A stretch of 64,000 nt of DNA from Bostrychus sinensis (taxonomy: Eukaryota > Chordata > Actinopteri > Gobiiformes > Eleotridae). The DNA lies in contig CM036242.1 of the NCBI GenBank assembly GCA_020698575.1, positions 13,373,124 through 13,437,123 on the forward strand, written 5' to 3'. The stretch's first letter is position 1; each line of letters starts with the position of its first letter. The position numbers and the translations under genes are program-made. The notes under the pieces are model-generated. The model searched no databases and was not told the DNA's origin. It saw nothing but the letters and a program-made list of their open reading frames with translations. Below are positions 11,766 through 22,039 of the stretch, piece by piece.

Positions 11766-11805
11766 CTGCGGCGCGCCGGGGCGCTTGCTGCTTCCTCCGC
11801 GGCAT
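11766..11805 (-). CDS. tshz3: Teashirt zinc-finger protein, first coding exon (tshz3-like)
   Basis: Teashirt proteins are nuclear transcriptional regulators with widely spaced C2H2 zinc fingers and a C-terminal homeodomain-like region, acting in neural, muscle and renal-tract development. This exon starts with ATG at 11805 in good context (A at -3) and encodes MPRRKQQAPRRAA plus the first base of a split codon, followed by donor GTACGC at 11765. Vertebrate TSHZ genes share this tiny first coding exon, its basic peptide and the phase-1 intron, with one huge second exon. Arg10 differs from the Lys typical of TSHZ2; Ala12 differs from the Ser of mammalian TSHZ1, so TSHZ3 fits best. Fish tshz1 and the a/b duplicates cannot be excluded. 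The rest of the protein lies beyond the left edge, so the gene is partial here by window placement, not broken. Confidence 0.88.
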
Positions 11806-12640
11806 GTTGTGCTGTTGGGGCCCGCGGTTGGGGGGGACTCCTCTTCTCCTCTCCTGGCCCCCAGTGATCCGATCAACCGAGGCTGCCTTGGGGGATCCGC
11901 GAAGCTTTTGATACACAGTTCCCCCCTTGGGTGCGCTCTTAGGGCTCCCACATAGGAGGAGCGGTGCGTGCGTGTGTGGGGCGTGCGTTTGACGAGGAGG
12001 ACGTTCGAAAACAAAACACACACACACAAAAAAAAAAGAGGAAGGAACGAAGAGCACTAGATGTTGGGGAAGGAAAAAGCAGCGTGGCTTCCCCGTGTGG
12101 CTGCTCGGTCTCTGTCCGCCGCTCTCTTGGATAGACAGAAGAGACTCCGCGGTAGAAAAAGCAAAACAAGAACCGCTAAAAAAAAGCGTCAGTGTGATCC
12201 TCTTTAGTTGTCGTCGAGGGCTGCAACTGGGAAGCTTGAAGAAAGGGATAAAAAACAAACGTGGCGTCAGTCAAAAGTCCGCAAACAAGGGGGACAACAA
12301 CACATCAAGAGCTGCCACAACTGAAGCCCTGCGCCTCCTCTACGGTTCAAGCTCTCAGCCGCTGATAGGCGTCACGTAGCTCCCTGTCTCTCTCACTCAC
12401 ACACATACACACGCTCACAATCCCTCTCTCACTCCTCGCGCACTGTCTCCCTCAACCCTCACGCTCCCTTACTGTCATTCACAGCTTGATTCGAGCCCAA
12501 AACCAGCTACAGAAGGAAGGAAACACTGAGCGTAAAATGTAAAACACTGACCATACGCTGCAGATTTACACGTTTACATTTCACCTACAGTATCATTGGC
12601 ATGCGCTCTTTGACAAAGTGGCGTGAATGCCCCTCACTTT
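11806..12640 (-). promoter_or_regulatory. tshz3: tshz 5' UTR and core promoter region
   Basis: Upstream of the tshz ATG on the minus strand the sequence is GC-rich and CpG-bearing, grading into CT/CA-rich DNA near 12385-12475. I see no TATA box in the right orientation. A CpG promoter with dispersed starts is therefore likely. A minus-strand acceptor-like site (pyrimidine tract then TTGCAG, ending at 12221) and a donor-like GTAAGT near 12645 could define a 5' UTR intron of about 420 bp. That is only a possibility. The reading frame stays open for 151 codons above the ATG. Confidence 0.5.
12370..12379. promoter_or_regulatory. CRE/E-box-like site
   Basis: CGTCACGTAG combines a CREB/ATF half site (CGTCA) with a bHLH-like CACGTA core. 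It lies about 565 bp above the tshz start codon, in the presumed promoter. Site prediction only. Confidence 0.35.
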
Positions 12641-12999
12641 ACTTACTTCACGCTGTCCATAAGCCTCCAAATACACACGCGAGTCAAAGCAGCTGCTTAT
12701 ACGGGAGCGTAGCGTAAAGAATCCATTCAAAATGTAGCTGCGTTATGTGTTTGCTTCTTGGTAGTGGAAAACAGAAGAAAAATTAGGAGGGTGACTGTCA
12801 GGAGTGGTCGCTTACACGCGCTGCCCCCTGTGCGTCTTGCGTGGCGCGGTGTAGCTGCGACTGCTGTTTTGTCCAACAAAAAATCCACTCCAGGGGCAAG
12901 TCAGTCACTCACTGTAGGGGTTGAGAGTGCGTGTGCGCGCGTGTGAATCGATGAGATGCGCGCTTGATTGGGTCTCCCTTGTTGTAATAATGTACATGA

Positions 13000-13231
13000 G
13001 GAAGAGGAGGAGGAGGTGGTGGTGGTGGAGGAGGGACGGGCTCACGCACGCCGCATGGCTCAAGCGCAACGAGTTCTTTCTAAGCGACTATAGAGGCAAG
13101 CACTTTGTTGGTCGTTGCTGGTACTTTTCAAGTCCCCGTTTCTGCGTGGCGTGTTAGGAGCTTCAAAACCAGCAACGCGCGAATGCCACTCACGACACTT
13201 CCTTCAAAGTTATTTTTATTTTATTTTACAG
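13000..13231 (+). ncRNA. possible first exon of divergent lncRNA
   Basis: A strong 5' splice site CAG|GTAAGC ends this segment at 13231. The start is not determinable; the coordinate given is nominal, inside the CpG-rich region. The same site is preceded by a T-rich tract ending in TTTTACAG, so it could also act as a zero-length (recursive) exon. An intron of 101 bp to the next acceptor (AG at 13331-13332) is a normal length for a fish. No coding potential was recognised. Confidence 0.3.
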
Positions 13232-13332
13232 GTAAGCTCAAATAAGTTTCTGCGTCCGTTTCTGTTCCCTTTTCAGCGGTGCGTAAAAGTTTTTAGTCGA
13301 TGCTGGATCATATATTCTCCTTTGTTTTACAG

Positions 13333-13390
13333 GCGATCCTCAAAGAAACAAGCAGAGAATAGAGGACTACTGAAGAGGAGGGCAGTGAGG
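13333..13390 (+). ncRNA. candidate internal exon of divergent lncRNA
   Basis: A 58-bp segment is bounded by an acceptor (TTTGTTTTACAG, 13321-13332) and a strong donor (GAGG|GTAAGT, donor at 13391), both on the plus strand and opposite to tshz. It contains stop codons in two forward frames. The likely partner acceptor is far away, for example 30230, giving a 16.8-kb intron. Transcription is inferred from splice signals and the CpG-rich setting; no RNA evidence is available. Confidence 0.38.
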
Positions 13391-13960
13391 GTAAGTTGCC
13401 TGAAGGCTGTCTTTCTCTCCCCTCGTGTCTTCCCCTACGCCAGATGTGCAACCTCCGCTGCCGCCGCTGCTGCTGCCTGCTGCCTGCTGCTGCTGCTACG
13501 GCGCCTCGTCTCTCGCGCTCGTCAACACAGAAAGCGCTCCTTTCGTCGTCCCTGATCCGCCTTGGGAATCAAATCTCCCCCGCGTGTGCCTTAAACCCCA
13601 CGAGTGCGTCCGTTGCTTCCTCGAGGTGATTCTCTCCGCCGATCGACGTTGTTTTCGCCCGAATCTCGTCGCCGAAATGTGTGCGCCGCTCTACCACTGC
13701 GTGCCGTTAGATCCGCCCAAGCATCTGTCCGTCTTTCCATTGGCGCATCCATCAGTGTCACACACACATGCTCACGCGCGCACACACATCCCTTGCCCTA
13801 CTACAATACCCCCCTCCCACCCGACCGTGTACACTCAAACATAACGCACACGCACGCAGACACGCCGAGGTGCATGCGCGCGCTCGCGGGCAATGGAGAG
13901 CTCTCCTCGCCGTGTGACTGACACAGTACGCGCTCTCAGAAGCCCGTCAGCGAGCTCCCG

Positions 13961-14680
13961 GCGCTGGGTTTGATACATTCAGCGGTGGTTTGATCAGCAA
14001 GGAGACATTTTGCTTTCCACATAAATGACCTATGATAAAAGAGCATCCAAAGAAATAGGTGAAAGCGGTTACGATTGAACAGAAACTTTGCTTTAAATAC
14101 CGTTTAGGTCATTTTGACTGATTAAGGCTAAAGGCAGTTTAACAAGTTGCTGTGTTAAAATGTGTTATAACTCCTTTAACATTGTTCCGCACGAATTTAG
14201 AATGAAAGCGTAAGGATATAAGTAACATTTGACTGCTTAAGAAATATCTGCTAATATTGTATTATTTGAAAAACGTGTTGCACAATTTTAAAACTTATTA
14301 TAAACTGTAATAGCATGTGCGCACTTCTCATTTTGTCTTTATTTCCAAATCAGCAGTACTTCTCAGTTGAATTCCCTGCTTGATGTTAAGCTTTTATGAT
14401 TTTTTCATATGCAACATAAACACGTGGATCAATTAGTTTTGTTTGTTCTTAGTTTTGTTTTGTTTTTCAAATTATGTCTGACCAAATAAATAAACAAATA
14501 AATAATCTGACATAAGTTTTATTCTTATACAGAAGCAAATCTAGTGAATTCAATTTGATTAAAACAGGATTTACTTCATATATATACCCGTGTTATTTTA
14601 ATTTACAATATTAGGAATAGTTTTAAAATGTTGAACATAATCTTTAAACTGTGTAAATTATAGTGGCGATAAGAGGAAGA
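13961..14680. other. intergenic DNA, no gene seen
   Basis: The sequence turns AT-rich beyond the CpG region. No repeats of known family and no convincing frame. Confidence 0.45.
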
Positions 14681-14689
14681 GAGTGTGGT

Positions 14690-14790
14690 TCCTGAAAACA
14701 AAGTGGGGAGACGGTGTTCAGCCCGTGCGCAGCGGAGGTAGTTCCTGTGATTTATGGAGCAGCCTGGTGCTGAAGTGGCTTTGGTTACTT
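14690..14790. promoter_or_regulatory. candidate regulatory block
   Basis: A GC-balanced island of about 100 bp in AT-rich DNA, containing GTGCGCAGCGG and GTGATTTATGG. Weak compositional call. Confidence 0.27.
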
Positions 14791-14799
14791 TTAACTCCT

Positions 14800-16190
14800 A
14801 ACTCCATATGTTACACATGAGTACAGGAGGTATCTTTTCTGTGATTTTTTTGTTAGTAATTAGAACTGTGACCTGAAGCAGTGTAGAAATGTATATGATA
14901 TAGCAGCAGGTTTGTAAGTTGTGTGCGCTTTTTGAGCTCTAAAGGAAAAGATAATCACTTGCCTGCTGTCCGGTTTAGAGGCTACAGCGACTTTTCACGT
15001 TAATAAATTACCGTTTTTATTATGGAAATGAATAGTATAGGGGGAGTTAACTTTAAAATAGATGCTATAAATTATTTTTCCTTTTTGTTATACTTGCATA
15101 GTTACTTAAGCCATTGTTCATATCTTTATAGTTTACCGAAATAACTAAGTAACATTGCGCTATAAATAACACACTTCGTCCAAATTCAGTATCCGAACAG
15201 AACGATGTTTACTATGTGTCATGGCTCTCTCTGTGTTATTGTGTGTGGTACAGAAGAAGAGGGAGACTAGGAGAGTGGAAAAGTGGAAGAGTCAAGCATA
15301 CAGTAGGAAAATAAAAGCTCTTTGCAAAAAGCGCACTATATTTCTTAAAGCATATTAATTCAAAATTGTGTTTTGTACAATATTGTGTTCAAAGCAGGAA
15401 CAAAAAAACAAACAAAAAACTAACAAAAACAAAAACAAACAAACAAAAAAAAAACTAACAAACAAAAAACATATTGAGTGAATATGCTGTTGCAGAGATA
15501 AAATGTAAAGTAAATGCTCCTAAAGTGGATGTACTTAAACCTATAACTACAATAAATATTCTTAATTATGTTATGTCAACTTTTTAAAAAAATGTGGAAC
15601 TTTCTATAAATGCCTGATTTTTGTGAGACTCCCGTAATATATGTTGCAGTTCACGTTAAACAAGTTTACAGGAAACATGCGAATCTGTAAATCATGTTGC
15701 CTAAATTATTAACTATTGTTTCAGGACGCATTTCCATTTGATGTTGCATGTCCTCTGCCTCCTTTCAAATGTTAAACAAATAAGCTATGTTTCATAAACA
15801 ACGAAGGACAATGCAATGCTAAAAAGACTAAAGTGAAATTGAAGCCATTTCTTTAAGAACGTGTTCTGACTGTTGACTTCCACGCATTGTTTATTGTCAG
15901 GAGCAGGCCAGTAAAAAAAATTAACACTTGCATTTTGCACTTGTATTTGTTACCTTTGTGTTGTTAAAATGTTGTAGTAAAATACTGTGTGAAAGTCATT
16001 TGAGTATATATGACGGATAATTGACAACTCCAAAAACAATATTGTCCTATTTCACAAAACAACTCTGTAATGGCGCAGAGTGGGATTGCGCATTAAACAT
16101 TAGAACAAGCGCGTATATGTTGCTCACGAAGAATGTGTGATACATTGTGATTAATATTTCTTAATATTATTTATCTTAACATTTGGCTGT
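14800..16190. other. intergenic AT-rich DNA
   Basis: Nothing recognised apart from an A/C-rich simple tract at 15398-15470 (runs of CAAA and CAAAA). A brief CpG-bearing patch occurs at 16070-16115. Confidence 0.45.
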
Positions 16191-16199
16191 GAATTTAGA

Positions 16200-16960
16200 C
16201 AAGTTCCTATTTGAGTATTATCCCAAGTGTGTGTGTGGGAAAAAGAAAGACTGATTCTTGAACGCCAACAATCCGAGACATAGTATGTCTAGATAGTACC
16301 TTAAGTACTGCTTTGTGTGTGTGACTGTACATGCGCCTGTGTGAGGCAATAGAGGAGCAGGAGAGAGGGACTCGGGACCCTGCCTCTTGCCGCTGCTCGG
16401 TCATTACGCACGGCTCTGAAAGTCTCTCCGTGGACGCACAACACGTTTTGACGCTCACAACGGATAAAGCGGTATCTATGTTTGATACTTTTGCTTGAAT
16501 CCATGTAATTAGCTATAAAAGAACGAAAAATATTAATGTGAAGAACCGCATACATTAGAAGTTTTATGGATAATATGTGTGTGCGTGTTTGGGTGTTGCT
16601 TTGGTAATTGAAGGCATTTTCTACATTTATCTTAAAGAAGAAAAAAAAGTACAATAAAATGTGCCCATGATAGCCTTTATAGCAACCTGTTTTCATGCGT
16701 AAACGTCCCACCAATTCCAAATAGACGCCGTCTCTCTTCTGTCTCCTAAGTGTTGCGCGCCAGAGTGCAACTACCGTGATTTATCTCTGCGTGCCGCCAC
16801 TCACACACACGTACACACACGGCCGCGATTTCCTCCCCTTCTTTCCTCTTCGTCACCTTCTCCTTCTTTTCGTACGGTGATCACATTGGCGTGGAGAGGC
16901 GCACCGGTTTCACGGCATACTGGTTTCTAGTAGAGTGGATAAAGAGCCAGGGGGAGGGAC
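16200..16960. promoter_or_regulatory. CpG-bearing block, possible alternative promoter
   Basis: GC and CpG rise at 16360-16460 and again at 16720-16930, with GTTGCGCGCCAGAGTGC, GGCCGCGATTTCC and TGGCGTGGAGAGGCGCACCGG. It lies 4.5-5 kb above the tshz start codon. It could be an upstream tshz promoter or an enhancer. No exon boundaries are clear. Confidence 0.3.
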
Positions 16961-17099
16961 AGTGCGCAGCGCAGCAATGGGACTGCACGAAAAAAAAAAA
17001 AAAAGTCTGTACCCTGAACTCTGGCTGTTACCCCAAGTCTTGTTAATAACAGCTGACACCAAACCAGAGCATTACTTCTTATGTAAAGATCGGGAATGA

Positions 17100-18500
17100 A
17101 CAATTCTGTCAATATATAAATATATATGTACTTATATGTACTATATAATGTTGATAAAAGTCTGGATCATACTGATATAAAGACTTCATTCATTAATATT
17201 CAGACAGAAATCAAGTATGTTCCATTTTTAAAACCTATACTTAATGTCTTGTAAAAACACTTCTCCTAACTCCAAACTATTTTTCCATCTGCCTTCCGTC
17301 ACTGTTCCTGATTTTGTCACCAGCCTTGGGCCGTGCCTCTGGCTATTAGCCTGGGCTCTTTCACTTTCACCCACCTCCATTCAAGGCACACTTTTATTAT
17401 TGTTATTATGTAGTGTGAATGTTTGCTAGACGCCCGAATGACCTCCACAAGTCATCTTCTTCAAAAACCACTGCTGGCATTTGCTAAAACATATTTGCAT
17501 GGCGGAGGAAACCAGGCCAGCCTCTCCTCACATAACCTCGAAAAAGTTACAAACTCCCACCAAAAAAGCAAACGCATTGACAAGAGGAGCAAGAGAGAGA
17601 TAGAGTGGATGCTGTCTTTCTTTCTGTGGCTCCCCTGTGTGCACCCCTCTCCACCTCCGCCACCCCCCTCCCGCCCGGCTGGACGGCTGTGCTGCGGAGC
17701 TAGCAGGGTTGAGAGGCCAACTGCTGACCAGCCCTCTTTCTTTTCTGTCTGCTGTTACTAGGTCACCACGCATACACACACACACACAGACGCACATCTA
17801 TACACCTCTCCTTGCGGTCAGTGTTGCCACTAGGGAGAGGGGTAATTTAAGCCCTCCTTGATGTAGCCTATTCATCACTGTCCCGCACCCAACGCTTCAA
17901 AATTAAAGCCTGATCTACAAAGTTAGAGTGAAATGAGATAAAAATTGGCAGAGGTCACTAAGGGCCACTCCAGTCAAAACACAATAGTGAAGCTACTTTT
18001 TTTTCTTTTTTACACCATGCTATTGTGATACTCGGTCGAACTAGTCCAATAACTTCTTCCAAAGATAGTTGGGTCAGTGCCCTTAAAAAAAAGCACGTTA
18101 GCTGAACCTGTTTTGATCACAAATAATAATGCCATGATGTGATTACAGCAATAAAGTAATAAGACACCCTAAGCTACAAATGTGAAATGAGAAACACGAA
18201 TGGAAAATGCATGATGGTGAGTGATTGGTTTTCATTACAGTTTGACTAACAACATCAAGTCCTTCCTGCATTATGGTGTAATTCCATTATATCACATCCT
18301 GCAAAACAATTTGAGAGAAATGCATCAGTTAGAGGCGCAATTGAGATCGAAAGTGGGAAGTGGTGTTTAGGTGAAAGGGCAGAATTAAGAACAGACAGGA
18401 ATGAAGAAAAAATAGTCAGGCTATTTTTGTAGTCATTCAGGATTTGCTGTGTCATCTGTTCAAGACCAAACGTTAAGATCACATTTGCACTTTGTAATCT
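17100..18500. other. intergenic DNA, weak regulatory signal
   Basis: AT-rich to 17240, then pyrimidine-rich sequence and a more balanced stretch (17420-17740) with CATATTTGCATGGCGG, which contains an octamer-like ATTTGCAT. CA run at 17773-17790. No coding gene is supported. Confidence 0.35.
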
Positions 18501-18504
18501 AATT

Positions 18505-19048
18505 GGCTTTATTATACAAAATCGACTTTTTTGAGCTGTCTACCATGTTATAATGTTGTTCCCTCATCAAAAATATACCTCGAGTAGTGTTTTGTTTTAT
18601 TCACGCTAGTTTGGTTAATCATGTATTCTCTGGTGCTGAGTTCGTGAGGCTTCTAAATGCTTGGTTTCATGAACTTCTCCCACAAACTCCTACCCAATCC
18701 AGGAAGCACTGAGCAATCAACAAACCTCATTCCTTTATCCAAAAAACAAAACAAAACAAAAAAAAAAAACAAAAAAAAAAAACAAAACAATGTACAGCTC
18801 TGTTTCCACTGATTCTGCACAGTTTTTATTCATTTTGTAGTAAAATAGCATCATAAAAAAGTTTAAGGAAGTGCTACTGATTATGTTCAAAATACCGCAA
18901 CCAAGATGCACTCTGCTGGCCTCTTCATCTGTTTCTTTAGGACCCCAGAGTACTTATTAAAAACTCTTGAAGATTGTAAAACATGCAGTGCTATTCTAAA
19001 GGTGACCAAGATTGGTTAAAAAAATATTAATAAAAGCATAATAAATTA
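18505..19048 (+). repeat. TTAA-type MITE, family A copy 2
   Basis: Fullest plus-strand copy of the family: TTATACAAAATCGAC start, ACCATGTTATAATGTTG, ATACCTCGAGTAGTGTTTTG, CCAGGAAGCACTGAGCAATC, CATTTTGTAGTAAAATAGCATC, AAGGTGACCAAGATTGG and AAAAGCATAATAA end. Internal CAAAA runs (18740-18790) are secondary expansions. No coding capacity. Confidence 0.72.
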
Positions 19049-19049
19049 C

Positions 19050-20040
19050 CATCAGAGACATAATTTTGAAGTGAAATTCCTTCCGCTGTATGGCAATATG
19101 GTCAACAATATGTAATCAGTTCCTTTATTGTTCCAATTGTGGCCTTTTTAAGAGTGACAAATAATTAATAATGGATATATATTGTTGTATTTGTAACTAA
19201 TAAAGACATTAGTTGCCGCCTTTTGTACAAACCAGAGGCAGTGTGTGAGGGTAGCGGTTTTTGTTTTGCACAATGAAGATGAACTATGTTTGAATTTGTG
19301 ACATTGATAAGAAGATACAGTACATTAGGTCCTTGGAAAATCATCATCATCAAGTAGAGTCTGCAAATTAACTTGTTTTAAAAGAAATACACTGCTGCAA
19401 ACTCACATGGAATGGTCAAAAACAGTTTACCTTTTATATTTAGGAAAAAGATGCATTGATCCGGCAATGTATGTGTTCTGATGAGCTGATAAGCCAGTAC
19501 ATATTCTTTCTTTTGATCATTTATTTTTAATAATAAATAACTATTCAAATTAGACCAGATATCTATTTTATGTGCTGTTACATGTTGTTTGAATTCGGGA
19601 TAAGGACGTGTGAGCAGGGATCATTTTCATTGTACAGGTCTGGTTTAAAATGAAAACACATGTGGATGTTACCTTATATACAAAGGATATTCTTATAAAG
19701 CTTCTTCTGTAATATATTTCTGTCCAATCAGCAGGCCGGATATAACAGAAGGTGGGGCTTATCAAATTAGTTGTAAACAGAGCACATTTTACTAATTTGT
19801 CAAGGGTCACAGCTACCTATTATTCAAGCGTGTCCAAAATGTTCCTCCATGTTACCAGCACACTTATTACTTGAGGTGGGACAAAATGGGGAAAAACGTA
19901 CTTTCAGAGTACATACATTTTGTAGGGAAAATGTTACCATTCAGTAATTAACACAATGGTTTGTGAACAGTAGTAGTAGCAGTAGTAGTATATTTTTTGT
20001 TGTTTTAAATTTGGTAAAAGAGGCAATACATTCAAAGAAA
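19050..20040. other. intergenic DNA, no gene seen
   Basis: AT-rich. TAG/AGT triplet run at 19969-19990. Nothing else recognised. Confidence 0.45.
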
Positions 20041-20042
20041 CC

Positions 20043-20556
20043 TCACTTAAAGGACTTATATTATGCTTTTTTCAGGCTTTTTTGATATAGTTTTGGACAC
20101 CTTTGCATTAGTATCTCACACTTTTAGACATAAAGTGATGTATATGTATAGTCTTATTTTGGGAGCTGTTACTTTCAAATTGCAGAAAACTGGAATTAGG
20201 TGTTTGATGCCCCCTGCTGGCAATGGTGGGGAATGGACAGAGCATAGAATGGCTAATTTGCAGGGTTTTTTGTAGCAGCATGGCACTAACAGATAGATAA
20301 ATTAGCTGACTCTTTCACAGTTATAGCAGCTGAAATAATCAGAACAAGTCCGGTGATGGTGTATGGGCTTTAGAAACGTGCAGGAGTACTTCTTGGTGTC
20401 TACATAGAGCGATGAGACCAAGCGTTTTTCAGATCTTGAGAAGGGGACGGCCTCAGCATTATTTAAACAAACATAAATGAAACAAAATACTACTGTTTTT
20501 GAGGTGCAAACAACATTATAAAACGTTGATTTAGCATAATGGGGGACCTTTAAGTG
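20043..20556 (+). repeat. TTAA-type MITE, family B copy 2
   Basis: Both ends are clear. The left end is TTAAAGGACTTATATTATGC and the right end is GCATAATGGGGGACCTTTAA, inverted relative to one another and flanked by TTAA. The interior includes GGACACCTTTGCATTAGTAT, the CTCF-like GCCCCCTGCTGGCAATGG (20209-20226) and ACTAACAGATAGATAAATTAG. It is 0.5 kb with no transposase, so a non-autonomous element moved in trans; the TTAA preference suggests a piggyBac-type mover, which is an inference. Confidence 0.78.
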
Positions 20557-20563
20557 AACTTTA

Positions 20564-20574
<11 letters not shown>

Positions 20575-20609
<35 letters not shown>

Positions 20610-20610
20610 T
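20575..20610. repeat. (TTA)n microsatellite
   Basis: About twelve uninterrupted ATT units, directly beside the right end of the MITE at 20043-20556. Confidence 0.95.
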
Positions 20611-21090
20611 ACTTTACCTCATTATTGAGTACATGTTTTAAGTACTTATTCCACTACTTCTTGTCAATGTAAACAATTGTGAGTTAGGAATGAGTGGCTG
20701 TATATAGCTTATTAATATCCATCATTGTGTTGCTATGTTAAAACCTGAGCAGTGACAGTGTATGAATGAATGATTTTCTATTTTGAGGTGTACCCACTAA
20801 CTGACTAAGAGGCTCATTAGAACAACATACATCATGAATAACAGTTTTACCAATATATACCCTAAACTTAATATCAAGGACCATATGTACAACAATACAA
20901 AAATTAATCAGATTAAAACAAATCCAAAGACATAAATGCTTCCCCAAAAGTTAGGCGCAGGCGACAAAAAGCAAGGCATCCAGTTACACTTGTAAAATAT
21001 ATGTTTATCTCGCTCTATGTGTAAGCAAGGCGTAAAACGAGTGTGTAAAACAAACTGTAAAAAAAAAAAAAAAAGATGCACAGACAGTTA
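20611..21090. other. intergenic DNA, no gene seen
   Basis: AT-rich, A tract at 21059-21074. Nothing recognised. Confidence 0.45.
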
Positions 21091-21244
21091 TTTTTAGGCA
21101 GAGCGGTGCGTTCGGCAAGGAAATGTTTGCGTCTCGCGTCTTGATTCTGGTCTGATGAGTTACACTGTTTATCAGCGTACAGTGTGACGGCGCACTGCTG
21201 GGTGACTCACTACTTCCTCCCCACTTTTGTGTGTGTTTTATACT

Positions 21245-21245
<1 letters not shown>
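21091..21245. promoter_or_regulatory. candidate regulatory block
   Basis: Repeat-free, balanced stretch with GAGCGGTGCGTTCGGC, GTCTCGCGTCTTGATT and GTGACGGCGCACTG, unusual CpG content for the area. Weak call. Confidence 0.27.

Positions 21246-21247
<2 letters not shown>

Positions 21248-21278
<31 letters not shown>
21248..21278. repeat. (GT)n microsatellite
   Basis: Fifteen uninterrupted TG/GT units. Confidence 0.95.
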
Positions 21279-21279
<1 letters not shown>

Positions 21280-21280
<1 letters not shown>

Positions 21281-22030
21281 GAAACCACGCTGACAGCTGC
21301 ACCTCATTACAGGCACTATTACTGATGAGGACTGCTGGGGGAAATTCCTCCTTCCACAGTGCAAACCGCCCTGTTTACCGCACGCATACACAGACAAACA
21401 CACACCAGCTTGCTTTTATTCATATACTGCAAACATCTGTAGCCCCCCCCTCCAGAAAAAAAAAAAAGAAAAATCAAATCGAGACATTTACAAAACATTC
21501 GCCCTTGAGTGAAAAATGAAGTCAACGGAAGGAAGTTCGCCTGGAGAAGGAGGTGCCACTCATTACATCCTTCCTGTTGTGGGAAAATGAGGGACATCCT
21601 TCACCTGTGCACAGAGTCCCGAGACTAGATTACATGGTGGAGGTCTCACAAGAAAAAAAAACAAAAAAAAAACACGCGTGTGCAGGGAGCCACAAGCACA
21701 TAAGAAGAGGAGATGAGATCAGCCCAAGCACTCCAAAACCCTGGGCCCCGTGCATTGACAAAAAAAAAAAAAGCGGGCAGCCAGTCTAAGAATGGCTGAG
21801 TGTACAGTGTCCAGTGACGTTAATGAGAGGGCCCAGAGCCAGACACACATGTGCTGCAGTCATTAGGGAGGACTTCATAGCTACACTTCAGGCCACTACA
21901 CTCCATTACTGTACTTCATTGGTTACACTCCACCAAAACAGAAGGTTCCCAAAAGTCAGGAGCGGTGTGGACCACCAACGGAGGCTCACGTCCTGGGATA
22001 GTCATCTTCAAATGCACAATAGTCGACTTG
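21280..22030. other. intergenic DNA, weak regulatory signal
   Basis: A mix of A tracts (21455-21470, 21651-21672, 21760-21773) and balanced sequence. The part at 21790-21990 (AGTGACGTTAATGAGAGG, GTCATTAGGGAGGAC) looks like a possible conserved element. No coding gene supported. Confidence 0.3.
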
Positions 22031-22039
22031 AGTTTTCTT

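Larger units (their letters stand above)
12760..13960. promoter_or_regulatory. CpG-rich shore, probable divergent promoter
   Basis: Compared with the AT-rich window, this 1.2 kb is clearly rich in GC and CpG (for example 12900-12965, 13440-13560, 13600-13700, 13860-13970). CpG islands mark promoters of developmental genes, and this one lies 1-2 kb above the tshz coding start. Plus-strand splice signals inside it suggest that transcription also runs rightward. GGT repeats (13007-13030) and CTG/GCC runs (13450-13500) are simple-sequence parts. The several overlapping open frames here are composition artefacts, with no known domain. Confidence 0.55.

Noticed and set aside
11647..12258. 203-codon minus-strand frame taken as a whole protein
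   Set aside because: Only its 13 residues from 11805 to the donor match the teashirt start. The rest is intron on one side and unconserved-looking 5' UTR on the other.
13115..13921. Overlapping frames of 105-146 codons in the CpG-rich region
   Set aside because: They are Cys/Ala/Leu runs from CTG/GCC repeats and His/Thr runs from CA repeats. GC-rich DNA has few stops, so long chance frames are expected.
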